Shown: piece after piece, positions 8,327 through 17,936 of the stretch
How positions within the stretch are numbered: the stretch's first letter is position 1
Layout: the number at the start of each line of letters is the position of its first letter
NCBI RefSeq assembly: GCF_002940205.1
Contig: NZ_MDSK01000040.1
Span: 1 to 38,488 of the forward strand
DNA from: Xanthomonas arboricola pv. guizotiae
Lineage (GTDB): Bacteria > Pseudomonadota > Gammaproteobacteria > Xanthomonadales > Xanthomonadaceae
Direction: 5' to 3'
DNA: 38,488 nt
Notes under the pieces: generated by a model
What the model saw: only the letters and a program-made list of their open reading frames with translations
Told to the model about the DNA's origin: nothing
Databases searched by the model: none
Program-made: the position numbers and the translations under genes

Positions 8327-8869
8327 GTGCACGACGCTCCACCGCCGCACCCCGAGGTCATCGTCGCTGCCGCGCCGGCACAGGTTGCGGCAGTGGACCA
8401 CACCCAGTGGCAACCGCTACCGCAACGCGGGGCGTATGTGGCCGGCGTCAACGGCGCGCTGGGCGGCGGATGTGCCGGGCTGATCGCGGCCGGCGTGACC
8501 GTCACCGTGCTGCACGCCTGGCATGACTGGCCGGTAGTGCTGGGCGTGACCGTGGTTGCGGCGCTGCTGGGTGCGTGGTTCGCGGTCAAACGGCACCGGC
8601 TCACCCACTGGAAACTCGACCAGCACGGCCTGGCGCTGCAACGCGGCCATCTGTGGCAGAGCGACACGCGCATTCCGATTTCGCGCGTGCAGCACGTGGA
8701 CCTGCGCCGCGGCCCGATCGAACGCGCCACCCGGCTGACCACGCTGGTGGTGCATACCGCCGGCAGCCGGCTCAACGCGGTGGCCTTGTCCGGCCTGGAT
8801 CAGGGCGATGCCGAACGCCTGCGCGACCGCCTCGCCCGCCAGCTCGATCACGACGACGACGCACTGTGA
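8327..8869 (+). CDS. YdbS-like membrane protein with bacterial PH domain
   Basis: A 180-residue inner-membrane protein of the bPH_2 (DUF304) family. After a Pro-rich start come two hydrophobic helices (about residues 39-78, including GVNGALGGGCAGLIAAGVTV and VVLGVTVVAALLGAWFAV), then the PH-like beta domain with WKLDQHGLALQRGHLWQ and IPISRVQHVDLRRGPIER, the pattern typical of YdbS. The stop TGA overlaps the GTG of the next gene, so the two are translationally coupled, as ydbS/ydbT pairs often are. Function in the family is poorly known; roles in membrane homeostasis have been proposed. I prefer the GTG at 8327 because CAGG lies at about the right distance; an ATG at 8270 would add 19 residues and has no ribosome site. 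Confidence 0.82.
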   Translation: MHDAPPPHPEVIVAAAPAQVAAVDHTQWQPLPQRGAYVAGVNGALGGGCAGLIAAGVTVTVLHAWHDWPVVLGVTVVAALLGAWFAVKRHRLTHWKLDQHGLALQRGHLWQSDTRIPISRVQHVDLRRGPIERATRLTTLVVHTAGSRLNAVALSGLDQGDAERLRDRLARQLDHDDDAL

Positions 8870-10371
8870 GCGCCATCGAACACCCCGGCCAGGACGAGCA
8901 GCGCCTGCATCCGCTGTCGTGGGTGTTCGTGTTGTTGCAGCAGATCCGCCAGTTCCTGATTCCGCTGGCGGCCCTGGTGCTGTTCGGCAGCCGCGATGGC
9001 AGCCGCGACTCGGCCGACCACATCGCCACCGGGGTGGTGATGGCAGTGCTGGTGGCGATCTCGGTGCTGCGCTATTTCACCTACCGCTACCGCATCGGCA
9101 CCGATGGGGTGGCGATCCGCAGCGGGCTGCTGGAGCGCAGCCGGCGCGATATTCCATTCGCGCGCATCCATAACGTGGTGGTGCATCAATCGTTGCTGCA
9201 CCGGCTGGCCGGCGTGGCCGAGGTACGCCTGGAATCGGCCGGCGGCCACAAGCCCGAAGCGGAAATGCGCGTGCTGCGGCTGGACCAGGCGCTGGCGCTG
9301 GAAGACCTGATCCGTCGCCGCACGCATGACGCCGATGCCAGCGCGCCGCAGATCGTCAACGACAGCAACACGCTACTGCGTCTGCCGCTGGGCGAAGTGA
9401 TCCGGCTGGGGCTGATCTCCAATCGCGGCATGGTGGTGGTGGCCGCCAGCTTCGGCGTGATCTACCAAATGATTCCGCGCCGCACGGTGTCCAACTTCGT
9501 CGAGCACAACGGCGAGCTGGCGTACCGCTACGTCAGCCAGATCCATCCGGGGGCGGCGGTCACCGCCGCGTTGGTGCTGCTGGGCGCCCTGGCCTTATTG
9601 GTCGCGATGCGCGCGCTGTCGGTGGCGCTGGCGCTGGCGCAGTACCACGGCTTTCATCTCAGCCAATCCGAGCGCCGCCTTACCGTGGAGCGCGGCCTGC
9701 TGACGCGCATCCGCAGCAGCGTGGCGCTGCGGCGCATCCAGTCGTGGACGCTGTACGAAAGCCGCCTGCATCGCCTGTTCGGCCGTCGCCAGTTGCGGGT
9801 GGAGACCGCCGTGGCCGGCACCGCCGACCGTGAAGGCAGCGCATTGAAGGAGCTGGCGCCGATTGCCGACCCGCAGCGCTGCGATGCCTTGTTGCAGCGC
9901 CTGCTGCCGGGGATTGCCTGGCCGCCGGCACAGTGGCAGGCGATCGCCACGCATTGCTGGTGGCGATTGAGTCTGCCCACGCTGTTGTTGCTGCTGCCGC
10001 TGGCGATCGGCCTGGCCTGGCAATTCGGCAACCAGGCGGCGTGGTTGCTGCTGTGGTTGCCGTGGAGTGCGTTCAAGGCGCATCGCCAGGTGCACCGCAT
10101 GGGCTACGCGGTGGATGCGCGGTTTGTCGCCGTGCGCGGCGGCTGGTGGAAACGCTGGTGGCGGCTGGCCGAGCTGGACAAGCTGCAGGCGCTGCAACTG
10201 CAACGCTCGCCGCTGGACCGTCTGTCCGGCACCGCAACGCTGTGGCTGGACACTGCCGGTGCCAGCGCGGCCGGCCCGGGGTTGCGGCTGCGCTTCGTGC
10301 CGTTGGCGCAGGCGCAGGCGCTGCAGGCGCAGTTGGGTGCCGCGCTGGCGCGGCGCAAGCTGCGCTGGTGA
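8866..10371 (+). CDS. YdbT-like membrane protein with repeated PH domains
   Basis: A 501-residue partner of the preceding gene. It has three repeats of the unit 'two hydrophobic helices plus bPH_2 domain'. The helix pairs are at about 23-75, 180-260 and 365-400. The PH repeats carry the recurrent signatures YRIGTDGVAIRSGLLERSRRDIPFARIHNV, HLSQSERRLTVERGLLTR...ALRRIQSW and YAVDARFVAVRGGWW...LDKLQAL (each given in part). Length and repeat number match YdbT. The start is the GTG at 8866, overlapping the previous TGA as GTGA. It is downstream of no other gene, and a heptad array follows its stop. Molecular function is unknown in the family. Confidence 0.82.
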   Translation: MSAIEHPGQDEQRLHPLSWVFVLLQQIRQFLIPLAALVLFGSRDGSRDSADHIATGVVMAVLVAISVLRYFTYRYRIGTDGVAIRSGLLERSRRDIPFARIHNVVVHQSLLHRLAGVAEVRLESAGGHKPEAEMRVLRLDQALALEDLIRRRTHDADASAPQIVNDSNTLLRLPLGEVIRLGLISNRGMVVVAASFGVIYQMIPRRTVSNFVEHNGELAYRYVSQIHPGAAVTAALVLLGALALLVAMRALSVALALAQYHGFHLSQSERRLTVERGLLTRIRSSVALRRIQSWTLYESRLHRLFGRRQLRVETAVAGTADREGSALKELAPIADPQRCDALLQRLLPGIAWPPAQWQAIATHCWWRLSLPTLLLLLPLAIGLAWQFGNQAAWLLLWLPWSAFKAHRQVHRMGYAVDARFVAVRGGWWKRWWRLAELDKLQALQLQRSPLDRLSGTATLWLDTAGASAAGPGLRLRFVPLAQAQALQAQLGAALARRKLRW

Positions 10372-10374
10372 TTA

Positions 10375-10410
10375 GGAATCGGGATTGGGGAGTCGGGATT
10401 CGGGATTGGG
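10375..10410 (+). repeat. heptad array, (GGGATTC)-type, 5 units
   Basis: Units read GGAATCG, GGATTGG, GGAGTCG, GGATTCG and GGATTGG, beginning 3 bp after the ydbT stop, G-rich in the sense strand of that mRNA. Same family as the arrays at 2313, 17909 and 18269. Confidence 0.75.
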
Positions 10411-10459
10411 TGAAGAGCTGATTGGCAGCGGTATCTCGTCGATGCGCAACTCGCAGCGA

Positions 10460-11515
10460 TCAGCGTTGTGCCGGGCCCCAGTATCCGAGTTCGCGGCGGA
10501 TCTGCAGGCCTCGCCACACTGCGCCCAGCGGCTTGCGCCGCAGCGGACCGAGCTTGCCGGCGATGAAGTGCTCGGTCGCTACGATCACCCGCTCCGACGA
10601 CTGCCCGTCGCGGTACGGGTGGATCGCATCGGCATAACGGGCGAGCGCATTGCGCAGCGACGCATCCGGCGCCAGCGCGCGCGCCAGCTGCTGCGGCAAT
10701 TGCCCGGGTTGCTGGAAGTCCAGCATATGCGGCTGTGGCACGCGGTTGCGGAAGGTCACCACCGGTTTGTGCTGCACCACGAACTCGGACACGATCGACG
10801 AGGTATCCGACACCAGCACATCGGCCGCACGCTGCGCGGCCATCACTTCTTCGGGTTCGACAAAGCGGGCATGCGGCCCGGCCAGCGCGCGATAGCGATC
10901 GAACAGCTCCGGCGCGCACTTCGGATGCAGCGTCAGCAGCCAGTAATGCGCACCGCGTGCGATATCGGCGGCGATCTCGTCGTAGAGCGCGGGCGCAGCG
11001 CTCAAGCGCTCGGTAAACGTGGAGCCGAACAGGATCACCGGCCGTCCGTTGGCGGGCGCGCGCAGTGCAGCGCTGCGGCCGCCATCGTCGCGGAACACCG
11101 GGTCGAGCTTGGGCCAGCCGGTTTCGACCACGGCAAAATGCCCTTCGCGCGCGGCCAGTGCGCGAAACGGCGCCGTGGTGGCCGGGCCTTGCGTGCAATA
11201 CAGATCGAACAGCCCGCGCACGCGGAAGTGCCCGCGATTGTCTTCGCGTTTCTGCACGTTGAAGCCATGGAACAGCTGCACCTTGGCGCCCGCAATGAAC
11301 GGTGGCACCCAGTTGGCCGCGCTGAACACCGCACGCGGGCGCAACGCCAGCGCCTCGCGCAGGCCGACCTCGCGCACCTCCGGCAACACCAGCCCGCGTG
11401 CACCGCCCTCGAACCACGCCGACACGGCGTGCCCGCGGGCCTGTAATGCCTGCGCCAATGGCGCCAGAATAGGCAACGCGTAACGTTCCGTTGCGAACAG
11501 CAGGTATTGAGCCAT
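10460..11515 (-). CDS. CDP-glycerol glycerophosphotransferase-family protein
   Basis: A 351-residue cytosolic-type transferase with a GT-B-like layout: N-terminal MAQYLLFATERYALPILAP..., a central linker VILFGSTFTE, and the C-terminal signature ADVLVSDTSSIVSEFV followed by KPVVTF, which is characteristic of the Glyphos_transf family. In Gram-positives the family polymerises teichoic acid; in Xanthomonads it is found beside LPS genes, so transfer of glycerol phosphate or another group onto LPS core or O-antigen is a reasonable inference. ATG 11515 is chosen because AAGAGGA lies 6 nt upstream. That ribosome site falls inside the first codons of the divergent gene starting at 11519. Confidence 0.8.
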   Translation of the reverse strand: MAQYLLFATERYALPILAPLAQALQARGHAVSAWFEGGARGLVLPEVREVGLREALALRPRAVFSAANWVPPFIAGAKVQLFHGFNVQKREDNRGHFRVRGLFDLYCTQGPATTAPFRALAAREGHFAVVETGWPKLDPVFRDDGGRSAALRAPANGRPVILFGSTFTERLSAAPALYDEIAADIARGAHYWLLTLHPKCAPELFDRYRALAGPHARFVEPEEVMAAQRAADVLVSDTSSIVSEFVVQHKPVVTFRNRVPQPHMLDFQQPGQLPQQLARALAPDASLRNALARYADAIHPYRDGQSSERVIVATEHFIAGKLGPLRRKPLGAVWRGLQIRRELGYWGPAQR

Positions 11516-11518
11516 CAC

Positions 11519-12343
11519 ATGTCCTCTTCGACCGCACCCGACGAACGGCCGCGCATCAGCGCCTGCATTATCGCGTTCAACGAGGCCGATCGCCTACGCG
11601 ACTGCCTGCGCTCGCTGGCGTTCTGCGACGAGATCGTGGTGGTGGACTCCGGCTCCACCGACTCCACCGTGACGCTGGCCACCGCACACGGCGCACGCGT
11701 CCTGCAGCGCGCCTTCGATGGCTACCGCAGCCAGAAGGCGTTCTGCGTTGCGCAGGCCAGCCACGCCTGGGTGCTGTGCCTGGATGCCGACGAACGCGTC
11801 AGCGATGCCTTGCGGGCATCGATCGTTGCCGCGCGCGATGGCGGCTTTGCCGGTGCGGCCGGCTATCGCTTCGCACGGTTGTCGGAGTATTTCGGCCGGT
11901 TCCTGCGCCATGGCAATGCCTATCCGGATCGGGTGCTGCGTCTATTCGATCGACGCCGCGGCGGCTGGCGCGGCAAGCGCGAGATCCACGAGGCGGCCAG
12001 TGTCGACGGTGCAGTGGTGACCCTGGCCGGCGATCTGATCCACTATCCGTACCGCTCGCTGGCGCAGCAACTGGCCAAGACCCAGCGCTACGCGCAGATG
12101 ATGGCCGAGCACGAGCATGCGCGCGGCAAGCGTGCGACCTGGAGCAAGCTGGTGCTGGCGCCGGCCTGGCGCTTCTGGCGCGGCTATCTGCTGCGCGGCG
12201 GATTTCGCGATGGCTGGCACGGGTTGATCTATGCCTATGTCCGCGCCAACTACGTGCGCCAGAAGACCATCATGCTGTGGCTGCTGCAACACAACCAGCC
12301 GGTGCAGGATCCGCCGCGTGCGGACGAGCAGCACGGCGACTGA
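11519..12343 (+). CDS. family-2 glycosyltransferase, WaaE/KdtX-like (LPS core)
   Basis: A 274-residue GT-A glycosyltransferase. Visible motifs are the N-terminal ISACIIAFNEADRLRDCL, the nucleotide-sugar site EIVVVDSGSTDST and the metal-binding DxD as LDADERV. The C-terminal part (KTQRYAQMMAEH, KLVLAPAWRFWRGY) matches WaaE/KdtX proteins, which add a glucose to the inner-core heptose of LPS. The exact sugar and acceptor here are inferred. The start ATG at 11519 is only 3 bp from the start of the divergent glycerophosphotransferase gene; the ribosome site (GAG about 7 nt upstream) is weak. Confidence 0.85.
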   Translation: MSSSTAPDERPRISACIIAFNEADRLRDCLRSLAFCDEIVVVDSGSTDSTVTLATAHGARVLQRAFDGYRSQKAFCVAQASHAWVLCLDADERVSDALRASIVAARDGGFAGAAGYRFARLSEYFGRFLRHGNAYPDRVLRLFDRRRGGWRGKREIHEAASVDGAVVTLAGDLIHYPYRSLAQQLAKTQRYAQMMAEHEHARGKRATWSKLVLAPAWRFWRGYLLRGGFRDGWHGLIYAYVRANYVRQKTIMLWLLQHNQPVQDPPRADEQHGD

Positions 12344-12467
12344 GAGTCGTCAGCAACACCACCCGGTTCACCGCCCGGCAGCGCGAGCGGCATTCGGAAA
12401 CGGCACCCGACAACGTCCATTCCGGTGATCGAATCGACGTAAGGCCCAGAAGCCAACCCAAGCCGCG

Positions 12468-13745
12468 CTAGGCCTTGTCGGCCACTTGAGCCGGGAACTC
12501 CTGCACCTGACGCGCTGCCAGCCCGACCAGCACGCCGACCATCGCCGTGTAGAAGCTGGCCGACACCTGGTGCGCAAACATCGACTGGGTCAGTCCGCAC
12601 AGCGCATAGCTCACCACGATCATCACCCCGGCCGCGGCCGGTCCGCGGAACTGGCGCTGGCCGCTGCGGCGATGCAGCCGCACGAAGATCCATAACGGCA
12701 CCCCGTAGACCGCAAACAGCAGCAACAGGCCCGGAACGCCCTGGGTGGCGCCCCATTCGGCCAGATCGTTGTGCGCATGGCCCAGATGACAGCGCAGCAG
12801 CCAGGTGTCGCCGGCGCATACCGGCAGCTCGCGCATCGCATCGTCGAAGCGCCCGACGCCGATGCCGGTGAGCGGATGCGCGCGCAAGGTATCCCAGGCC
12901 ACATGCAGGCGCTCGATCCGGGCACCGGCGGACGAGTCGCTGTCGCCGACCTCATAGCGCTGCAGGTCGCTCTGCAACTCGCCCAGGCGCATCTGCTGGG
13001 TCAACGCCGGCACGCTGAGCACCACGCCCACCGCCAGCACCGCACTGCCGACGAAGGTCAGCAAGCGCATGCGTGCGCTCTGCCAGGGCGCGCCCCAGAT
13101 CAGCACGCCCAAGGTCACCAGCAACGACAACCACACCCCGCGGCTGCCGCTGAGCACGATCACCACCACCGTGGCGATGGCCGCGCCCACCAGCCAGCGC
13201 ACCTTGCCGAGCGGACGGCAGAACACCGCCACCACCAGCAGCATCAGCGCGATGTCGGCAAATACGATCGCATTGGTCCAGCCTTCCGCGCGGTCGGCAC
13301 CGTTGATCACCTGCAGCATGGCGATCAACATTGCCGCGAACACGCCGGCCAGCGCGCCCCGCCATAGCCAGACCTGGCGCGGCTGCAGTGCGTACGCCCA
13401 CACCGCCGCCCACGGCAGCACCAGAAAGCGCGAGCGGTTGTCGACATCGCGCAGGCCGTGTTCGAACAGCACGATCGACAACAGCGACATCGCGATCACC
13501 GCCGCGGCCAGCCACCCCAGCGCGCGCAGCGACCAAGGGCGCATGGCAACGCCTGCGCGCAGGCTGCGCCAACCCACCAGCGAGCCAAGCAACAGGCACA
13601 GCCCGAAGGGCAGCAACCCGCTCGGCATGCTGACCACCAGCGCGGTCAACGCGAACACGCCCAGTTCGGCAATGCCCACACCTGCGGGTGACGCGATCGG
13701 AGCCGACGAGGAAAGCGCAGCGGGCTGGGTGGGCAAGGAATTCAT
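12468..13745 (-). CDS. waaL: O-antigen ligase family protein (WaaL-like)
   Basis: A polytopic inner-membrane protein of 425 residues with about 10-12 hydrophobic helices and the Wzy_C/WaaL-type periplasmic loop near 245-335. The Arg in SGSRGVWL (R202) and the His pair in GHAHNDLAEWG (H323, H325) are the conserved catalytic-site residues of O-antigen ligases. WaaL joins undecaprenyl-linked O-antigen to lipid A-core in the periplasm. O-antigen polymerases of the same superfamily are the main alternative. The neighbouring GT2 and ArnT-like genes favour an LPS role. The start ATG is at 13745. Confidence 0.82.
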   Translation of the reverse strand: MNSLPTQPAALSSSAPIASPAGVGIAELGVFALTALVVSMPSGLLPFGLCLLLGSLVGWRSLRAGVAMRPWSLRALGWLAAAVIAMSLLSIVLFEHGLRDVDNRSRFLVLPWAAVWAYALQPRQVWLWRGALAGVFAAMLIAMLQVINGADRAEGWTNAIVFADIALMLLVVAVFCRPLGKVRWLVGAAIATVVVIVLSGSRGVWLSLLVTLGVLIWGAPWQSARMRLLTFVGSAVLAVGVVLSVPALTQQMRLGELQSDLQRYEVGDSDSSAGARIERLHVAWDTLRAHPLTGIGVGRFDDAMRELPVCAGDTWLLRCHLGHAHNDLAEWGATQGVPGLLLLFAVYGVPLWIFVRLHRRSGQRQFRGPAAAGVMIVVSYALCGLTQSMFAHQVSASFYTAMVGVLVGLAARQVQEFPAQVADKA

Positions 13746-13898
13746 TCAGACATCGGTGGCAAATGGGGGTGACATCGGGCGACGCGCGTCAGCGAAGCCG
13801 GCCAAGCTAACGATGCCCCGCATGAATCCATGCTAGACAGCGGCCGGCGACGGCATTGACGGGCCGCCGATCGCGGCAGACACCTGCGCTGCGTCGGC

Positions 13899-15620
13899 TC
13901 ATTCGGTGTCCAGGTTGCCCTGCTCCTGCGCTTCCAGCGCCCGCTGCTCGGAACTCGCCACGCAGCTGCCGTGCACGGCATCGGCCGGTACCAGCCACCA
14001 GCGACGGCGATTGGCCACCCCCGCCATCTGGCTGCGGCTGCGGTCCACGCAGGCCAGCAGCGCGGTCTCCTGCGCCATCAGCCAACGTTGGCCGGGACGC
14101 TCTGCCTGCCAGGCCACCGCCCGCTGCAGCTGCTGTTCCCACGGCACCTTGAAGCCGAAGGTCTGCGCGGAGCGGTCGGCCATCAGCAGGTTCTGTTCCT
14201 TCCAGGCCACCAGCCCAAGCTGCGCGTCGGGGCCGATCCGGCGCCCGGCCTCGCGCATCACCGCGCCCGCCGAACTGGAATCGTTGAAGATCGGATAGCA
14301 GACCAGGCCGAACGCCACCCACCACGCGCCCAGCAGCGATGCGGCGGCAAGCGCGGAACGGCGCACCCGCAGCAGCAACAGGCTGGCCACGCCCCATAGA
14401 CCGACCGCCAGCAGCAGCCAGCCGAGCGGGTCGGTGGCCTCGCTGCCGACCCCGCGGCTGTCCATGATCTTCTGCTCGAACCCCGGGTGCCCGATCAGCA
14501 TCGCCGCGCCGCCGGCAGCAAAGGCCACCGTCAGCAGCAGCACGAATCCGAACAGCAGCCGCTGCACCCCGGCGCGGCGCAGCAGGCCTGCCGCCAGCGG
14601 CGCCAGCGCCAGGCAGAACATCGGCAGCGCCGGCAGGATGTACACATCGCGCTTGCCGCTGGGAATGGTGAAGAACGCCAGCACCAGCAGCCACCAGGCC
14701 AGCGGCAACAGATAGCGCGCATCGCGTCGCTTGAGCCGGCGCCACCAGGCCGGGATTGCCCAGGGCAGCAGCAGGATGGTCGGCAGCCACATCGTGGCCA
14801 TGCCCTTGAAGTGGTACCAGACCGGCTGCGCGTGATCCCAGGAATTGGCGTAGCGCTTGGCGGTCTGGCGCAGCAGGATGTCGTTGAGATAGACGCGGTA
14901 CTCGGGCTGGCCGGCGGTCAGCGCAGTCACCATCATCGGCACGAACCACAGCAGGATCGCCACGAAGAAGAACAGCGGCCCCAGCCAGAAACGCCGATCG
15001 CGCACATGCACGCGCACGCCCGGCCAGCCGCGCGCCGCCGCAATGCCGGCCGGGATCAGCATCAGCAGGGCGATGATGCCGACCCCCTTGGTGATCACGC
15101 CCAGCCCGGCGGCAAACCAGCCCAGCGTCCACCAGCGCCAGGCCGGCCCCAGCAGCAGATGGCGCAGCAATCCGTAATTGGCCAGGGTGATCCAGAACAC
15201 CACCAGCGGATCGATCTGCGCCTTCTTGGCCTGGAAGGTGAAGTGCAGCGTGAACAACAGCATCCACGCCGCAGACGCGCCCACGCGCCGGGTCCACAGT
15301 CGGCGCCCGAGGTCGTACACGCAGGCCAGCGTGCCCAGCGCCGCCAGCAGCGACGGCAGCAGGAACGCCACCCGCCAGTTGCCCAGCAGCGTGTAGAACA
15401 GCGCCTGCAGCCACATCAGCATCGGCGGCTTGTCCGAATACAGCTCGTTGCCGCGATGCGGGAACAGCCAGTCGCCGCTCATCACCATCTGCTTGGCGAC
15501 CAGTGCAAACCGCGGCTCATCCGAGGGCCAGGGGTCGCGCAGTCCCAGGCCGGCACCGATCACCAGAACGGCGGTGATGGCCAGCAGCCAGAAATCCTTG
15601 GAAGCACGAGTCTTGAGCAT
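13899..15620 (-). CDS. ArnT/PMT-family (GT39/GT83) membrane glycosyltransferase
   Basis: A 573-residue polytopic membrane protein of the dolichol-phosphate-mannosyltransferase superfamily (PMT_2). The first periplasmic loop has the acidic catalytic signature DPWPSDEPRFALVA (DEPR at 34-37), followed by the SDKPPMLMW segment, then about 10 further helices and a soluble C-terminal periplasmic domain (about 430-573). Such enzymes use undecaprenyl-phosphate sugars as donors; ArnT adds 4-amino-arabinose to lipid A, others decorate LPS or proteins. The substrate cannot be assigned here. ATG 15620 (MLKTRASKDF) is chosen over a TTG at 15632; neither has a strong ribosome site. It lies downstream of rsmB on the same strand with 48 bp between. 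Confidence 0.85.
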   Translation of the reverse strand: MLKTRASKDFWLLAITAVLVIGAGLGLRDPWPSDEPRFALVAKQMVMSGDWLFPHRGNELYSDKPPMLMWLQALFYTLLGNWRVAFLLPSLLAALGTLACVYDLGRRLWTRRVGASAAWMLLFTLHFTFQAKKAQIDPLVVFWITLANYGLLRHLLLGPAWRWWTLGWFAAGLGVITKGVGIIALLMLIPAGIAAARGWPGVRVHVRDRRFWLGPLFFFVAILLWFVPMMVTALTAGQPEYRVYLNDILLRQTAKRYANSWDHAQPVWYHFKGMATMWLPTILLLPWAIPAWWRRLKRRDARYLLPLAWWLLVLAFFTIPSGKRDVYILPALPMFCLALAPLAAGLLRRAGVQRLLFGFVLLLTVAFAAGGAAMLIGHPGFEQKIMDSRGVGSEATDPLGWLLLAVGLWGVASLLLLRVRRSALAAASLLGAWWVAFGLVCYPIFNDSSSAGAVMREAGRRIGPDAQLGLVAWKEQNLLMADRSAQTFGFKVPWEQQLQRAVAWQAERPGQRWLMAQETALLACVDRSRSQMAGVANRRRWWLVPADAVHGSCVASSEQRALEAQEQGNLDTE

Positions 15621-15668
15621 GACGGGCGGCAATGGATGCGAAGGTGGAGCGCCGGGAGCGGCGCGCGG

Positions 15669-16979
15669 TCAGGACGCTTTTAGCAAAAGCGCGTAGAAAA
15701 AACCGTCGCAGTGCTGCTCGCCGGGGAAACGCTGCCGCCCGGCACCGGCCGCATGACCGAATTGCGCACCCAGCGGCTGCGCCTGCGCATCGGCAGTGCG
15801 TTGCAGGAATGCCTGCACCTGCGCCTGGTTCTCGCGCGCCAGCAGGGAACAGGTCGTGTAGAGCAGCTGCCCGCCCGGCCGCAGCGTGCGCCAGGTGGCA
15901 TCGAGCAGACGCGCCTGCAACGCGCACAAGGCGTCGATATCGTCGGCACGGCGATGCAGCAGCACGTCGGGCTGACGGCGCACCACGCCGGTGGCCGAAC
16001 ATGGCGCATCCAGCAGCACCGCATCGAACGGCCGGCCGTCCCACCAGGCGGCGGTATCGGCCGCATCGGCGGCATGCAGGGTCACTTGCGCGTTCGGCAC
16101 GGTACGCTGCAAGGTCTGCTGCACCCGCTCCAGCCGGCGCGCATCCACATCCAGCGCGGTGAGCTGCAGGCCAGGATGACGTTCCAGCAGATGCGCGGCC
16201 TTGCCGCCGGGCGCCGCGCAGGCATCGAGCACGCGTGCAGAGGGCGTCAGCGCCAGCGCATCGGCAACCTGCTGCGCGGAGCCGTCCTGCACCGAGACAT
16301 CGCCCTCGGCGAAACCCGGCAACTGGCTCACCGGCACCGCCGCGTGCAGACGCACCGCATCCGGCAACACCGCATCGGTGTCCGCGCCGATGCCCGGCGC
16401 GGCCAGCCGTGCGACATAGCCGGCCGGGTCGATCCGCGAGCGCTGCACGCGCAGCCACATCGGTGCCATCTGCGCGCTTGCCACGAAGATGCGTTCGGCC
16501 TGCTCGCCCCAATCGGCGCGCAGTTGCTTGCGCAGCCAGGACGGCCAGCCCGCATCGGCGGACACCGCCGGAAACCCCTCGCGCTGGGCGCGCCGCAGGA
16601 TCGCGTTGACCATACCGGCCTGCCGCGGCCGGCCCAGCGCGCGGCACGCGTCCACGGTGGCCGACAACGCCGCATGCGCGGGCAGCTGCAGCACGTCGAG
16701 CTGGGCGAAGCCGGCCATCAGCAGCGCCTTCAGTTCGGCATCGCGCGGCGGCAGCGGGCGTTCCAGCCACTGCCGCAATGCCACCTCATAGGCCGGGCGG
16801 CGGCGCAGCACCGCAAAGCAGATCGCCTCCACCAGCGCGCGGTCGCGCGGATCGCCAAGGCCGGGCAAGGTCGCGGCCAGCTCGGCCTTGAGCGAGCGGC
16901 CCTGGTCGAACACCGCCGTCAGCACCCGCGCCGCGGCCAGACGCGAGCCGACGCCCGCAGTTGCGGTCTCTGCCGACAT
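15669..16979 (-). CDS. rsmB: 16S rRNA m5C967 methyltransferase
   Basis: Methylates C967 of 16S rRNA with S-adenosylmethionine. The 436-residue product has the N-terminal NusB-like helical domain (about 10-150) and a C-terminal Rossmann methyltransferase with DACAAPGGK (252-260), LDVDARRL (276-283), the conserved DAPCSATG (324-331, C327) and the catalytic-pair Cys in YTTCS (C377). Length is normal for RsmB (Sun). The start ATG at 16979 overlaps the fmt stop by one base (TGATG), so it is coupled to fmt, as in the widespread def-fmt-rsmB cluster. Confidence 0.96.
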   Translation of the reverse strand: MSAETATAGVGSRLAAARVLTAVFDQGRSLKAELAATLPGLGDPRDRALVEAICFAVLRRRPAYEVALRQWLERPLPPRDAELKALLMAGFAQLDVLQLPAHAALSATVDACRALGRPRQAGMVNAILRRAQREGFPAVSADAGWPSWLRKQLRADWGEQAERIFVASAQMAPMWLRVQRSRIDPAGYVARLAAPGIGADTDAVLPDAVRLHAAVPVSQLPGFAEGDVSVQDGSAQQVADALALTPSARVLDACAAPGGKAAHLLERHPGLQLTALDVDARRLERVQQTLQRTVPNAQVTLHAADAADTAAWWDGRPFDAVLLDAPCSATGVVRRQPDVLLHRRADDIDALCALQARLLDATWRTLRPGGQLLYTTCSLLARENQAQVQAFLQRTADAQAQPLGAQFGHAAGAGRQRFPGEQHCDGFFYALLLKAS

Positions 16980-17902
16980 CAGCGCAGCGCCGGCAGGTCG
17001 CGGCGCGCGTTGAGGTAGTCGGCAGCGGTGATCGCCTTGCCACCCTCGCGCTGCAGCACGCGCACCCGCAGCGCGCCCTGCCCGCAGGCGATGTCGATGC
17101 CCTGCTTGCTGGCGGCGAGCAGGGTGCCCGGCGCCTGCTGATGGGCCAGCTCCAGCGCCACCGCGCCATGCAGGCGCACGCGCTCGCCGGCCAGCATCGC
17201 CTCGGCCACCGGCCATGGATTGAACGCGCGTACCCGCCGTGCCAGTTCCTGCGCCGGCCGGGTCCAGTCCAGCCGCGCCTGCGTCTTGTCCAGCTTGTGC
17301 GCATAGGTCACGCCTTCGGTCGGCTGCGGCTGCGCCACCGGGCGGATGCCGGCACGCAGCAGGCCCAGGCCATCGGCCAGCACCTGCGCGCCCAGCGCGG
17401 CCAGGCGGTCGTGCAGCTGCCCGCCGGTTTCCTGCTCGCCGATGGTCAGCCGCTGCGACAGCAGCACCGGGCCGGTATCCAGCCCGGCTTCCATCTGCAT
17501 CAGGCAGACCCCGGTTTCGGTATCGCCGGCCTCGATCGCGCGCTGGATCGGCGCGGCGCCACGCCAGCGCGGCAACAACGAGGCATGCACGTTCCAGCAG
17601 CCATGGGTCGGCGCGGCCAGCACCGCCTTGGGCAGGATCAGGCCGTAGGCCACCACCACCATCAGATCGGCATCGAGCGAACGCAGCGTGGCCAGTGCTT
17701 CGGGCGAACGCAGCGTCTGCGGCTGGAACACCGGGATGCCGCGCGCGATCGCCTCCAGCTTGACCGGCGACGGCGTCAACCCGCGGCCACGGCCGGCAGG
17801 CCGATCCGGCTGGGTATAGACCGCCACCACTTCATGCCGCTGCGCGGCTGCGCGCAACGAGGCGACGGCAAAATCCGGCGTACCGGCGAAGATGATTCTC
17901 AT
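16979..17902 (-). CDS. fmt: methionyl-tRNA formyltransferase
   Basis: Formylates Met-tRNA-fMet with 10-formyl-tetrahydrofolate for translation initiation. The 307-residue product begins [12 protein letters not shown], has the [15 protein letters not shown] catalytic segment (N104, H106) and D142 in GLDTGP, the three catalytic positions of the family, and a C-terminal OB-like domain (about 205-307). Length is normal. The ATG at 17902 is the family start. No Shine-Dalgarno sequence is visible before it: the upstream bases are CCCAGCCTT followed at once by a heptad array. def, usually adjacent, is 400 bp upstream. Confidence 0.97.
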   Translation of the reverse strand: MRIIFAGTPDFAVASLRAAAQRHEVVAVYTQPDRPAGRGRGLTPSPVKLEAIARGIPVFQPQTLRSPEALATLRSLDADLMVVVAYGLILPKAVLAAPTHGCWNVHASLLPRWRGAAPIQRAIEAGDTETGVCLMQMEAGLDTGPVLLSQRLTIGEQETGGQLHDRLAALGAQVLADGLGLLRAGIRPVAQPQPTEGVTYAHKLDKTQARLDWTRPAQELARRVRAFNPWPVAEAMLAGERVRLHGAVALELAHQQAPGTLLAASKQGIDIACGQGALRVRVLQREGGKAITAADYLNARRDLPALR

Positions 17903-17908
17903 AAGGCT

Positions 17909-17936
17909 GGGATTCGGGATTCGGGAGTGGGGATTC
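17909..17936 (+). repeat. heptad array, (GGGATTC)-type, 4 units, next to fmt start
   Basis: Four units GGGATTC, GGGATTC, GGGAGTG and GGGATTC lie 7 bp upstream of the fmt ATG, C-rich in the fmt mRNA sense. They are in inverted orientation to the array at 18269. Confidence 0.75.
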
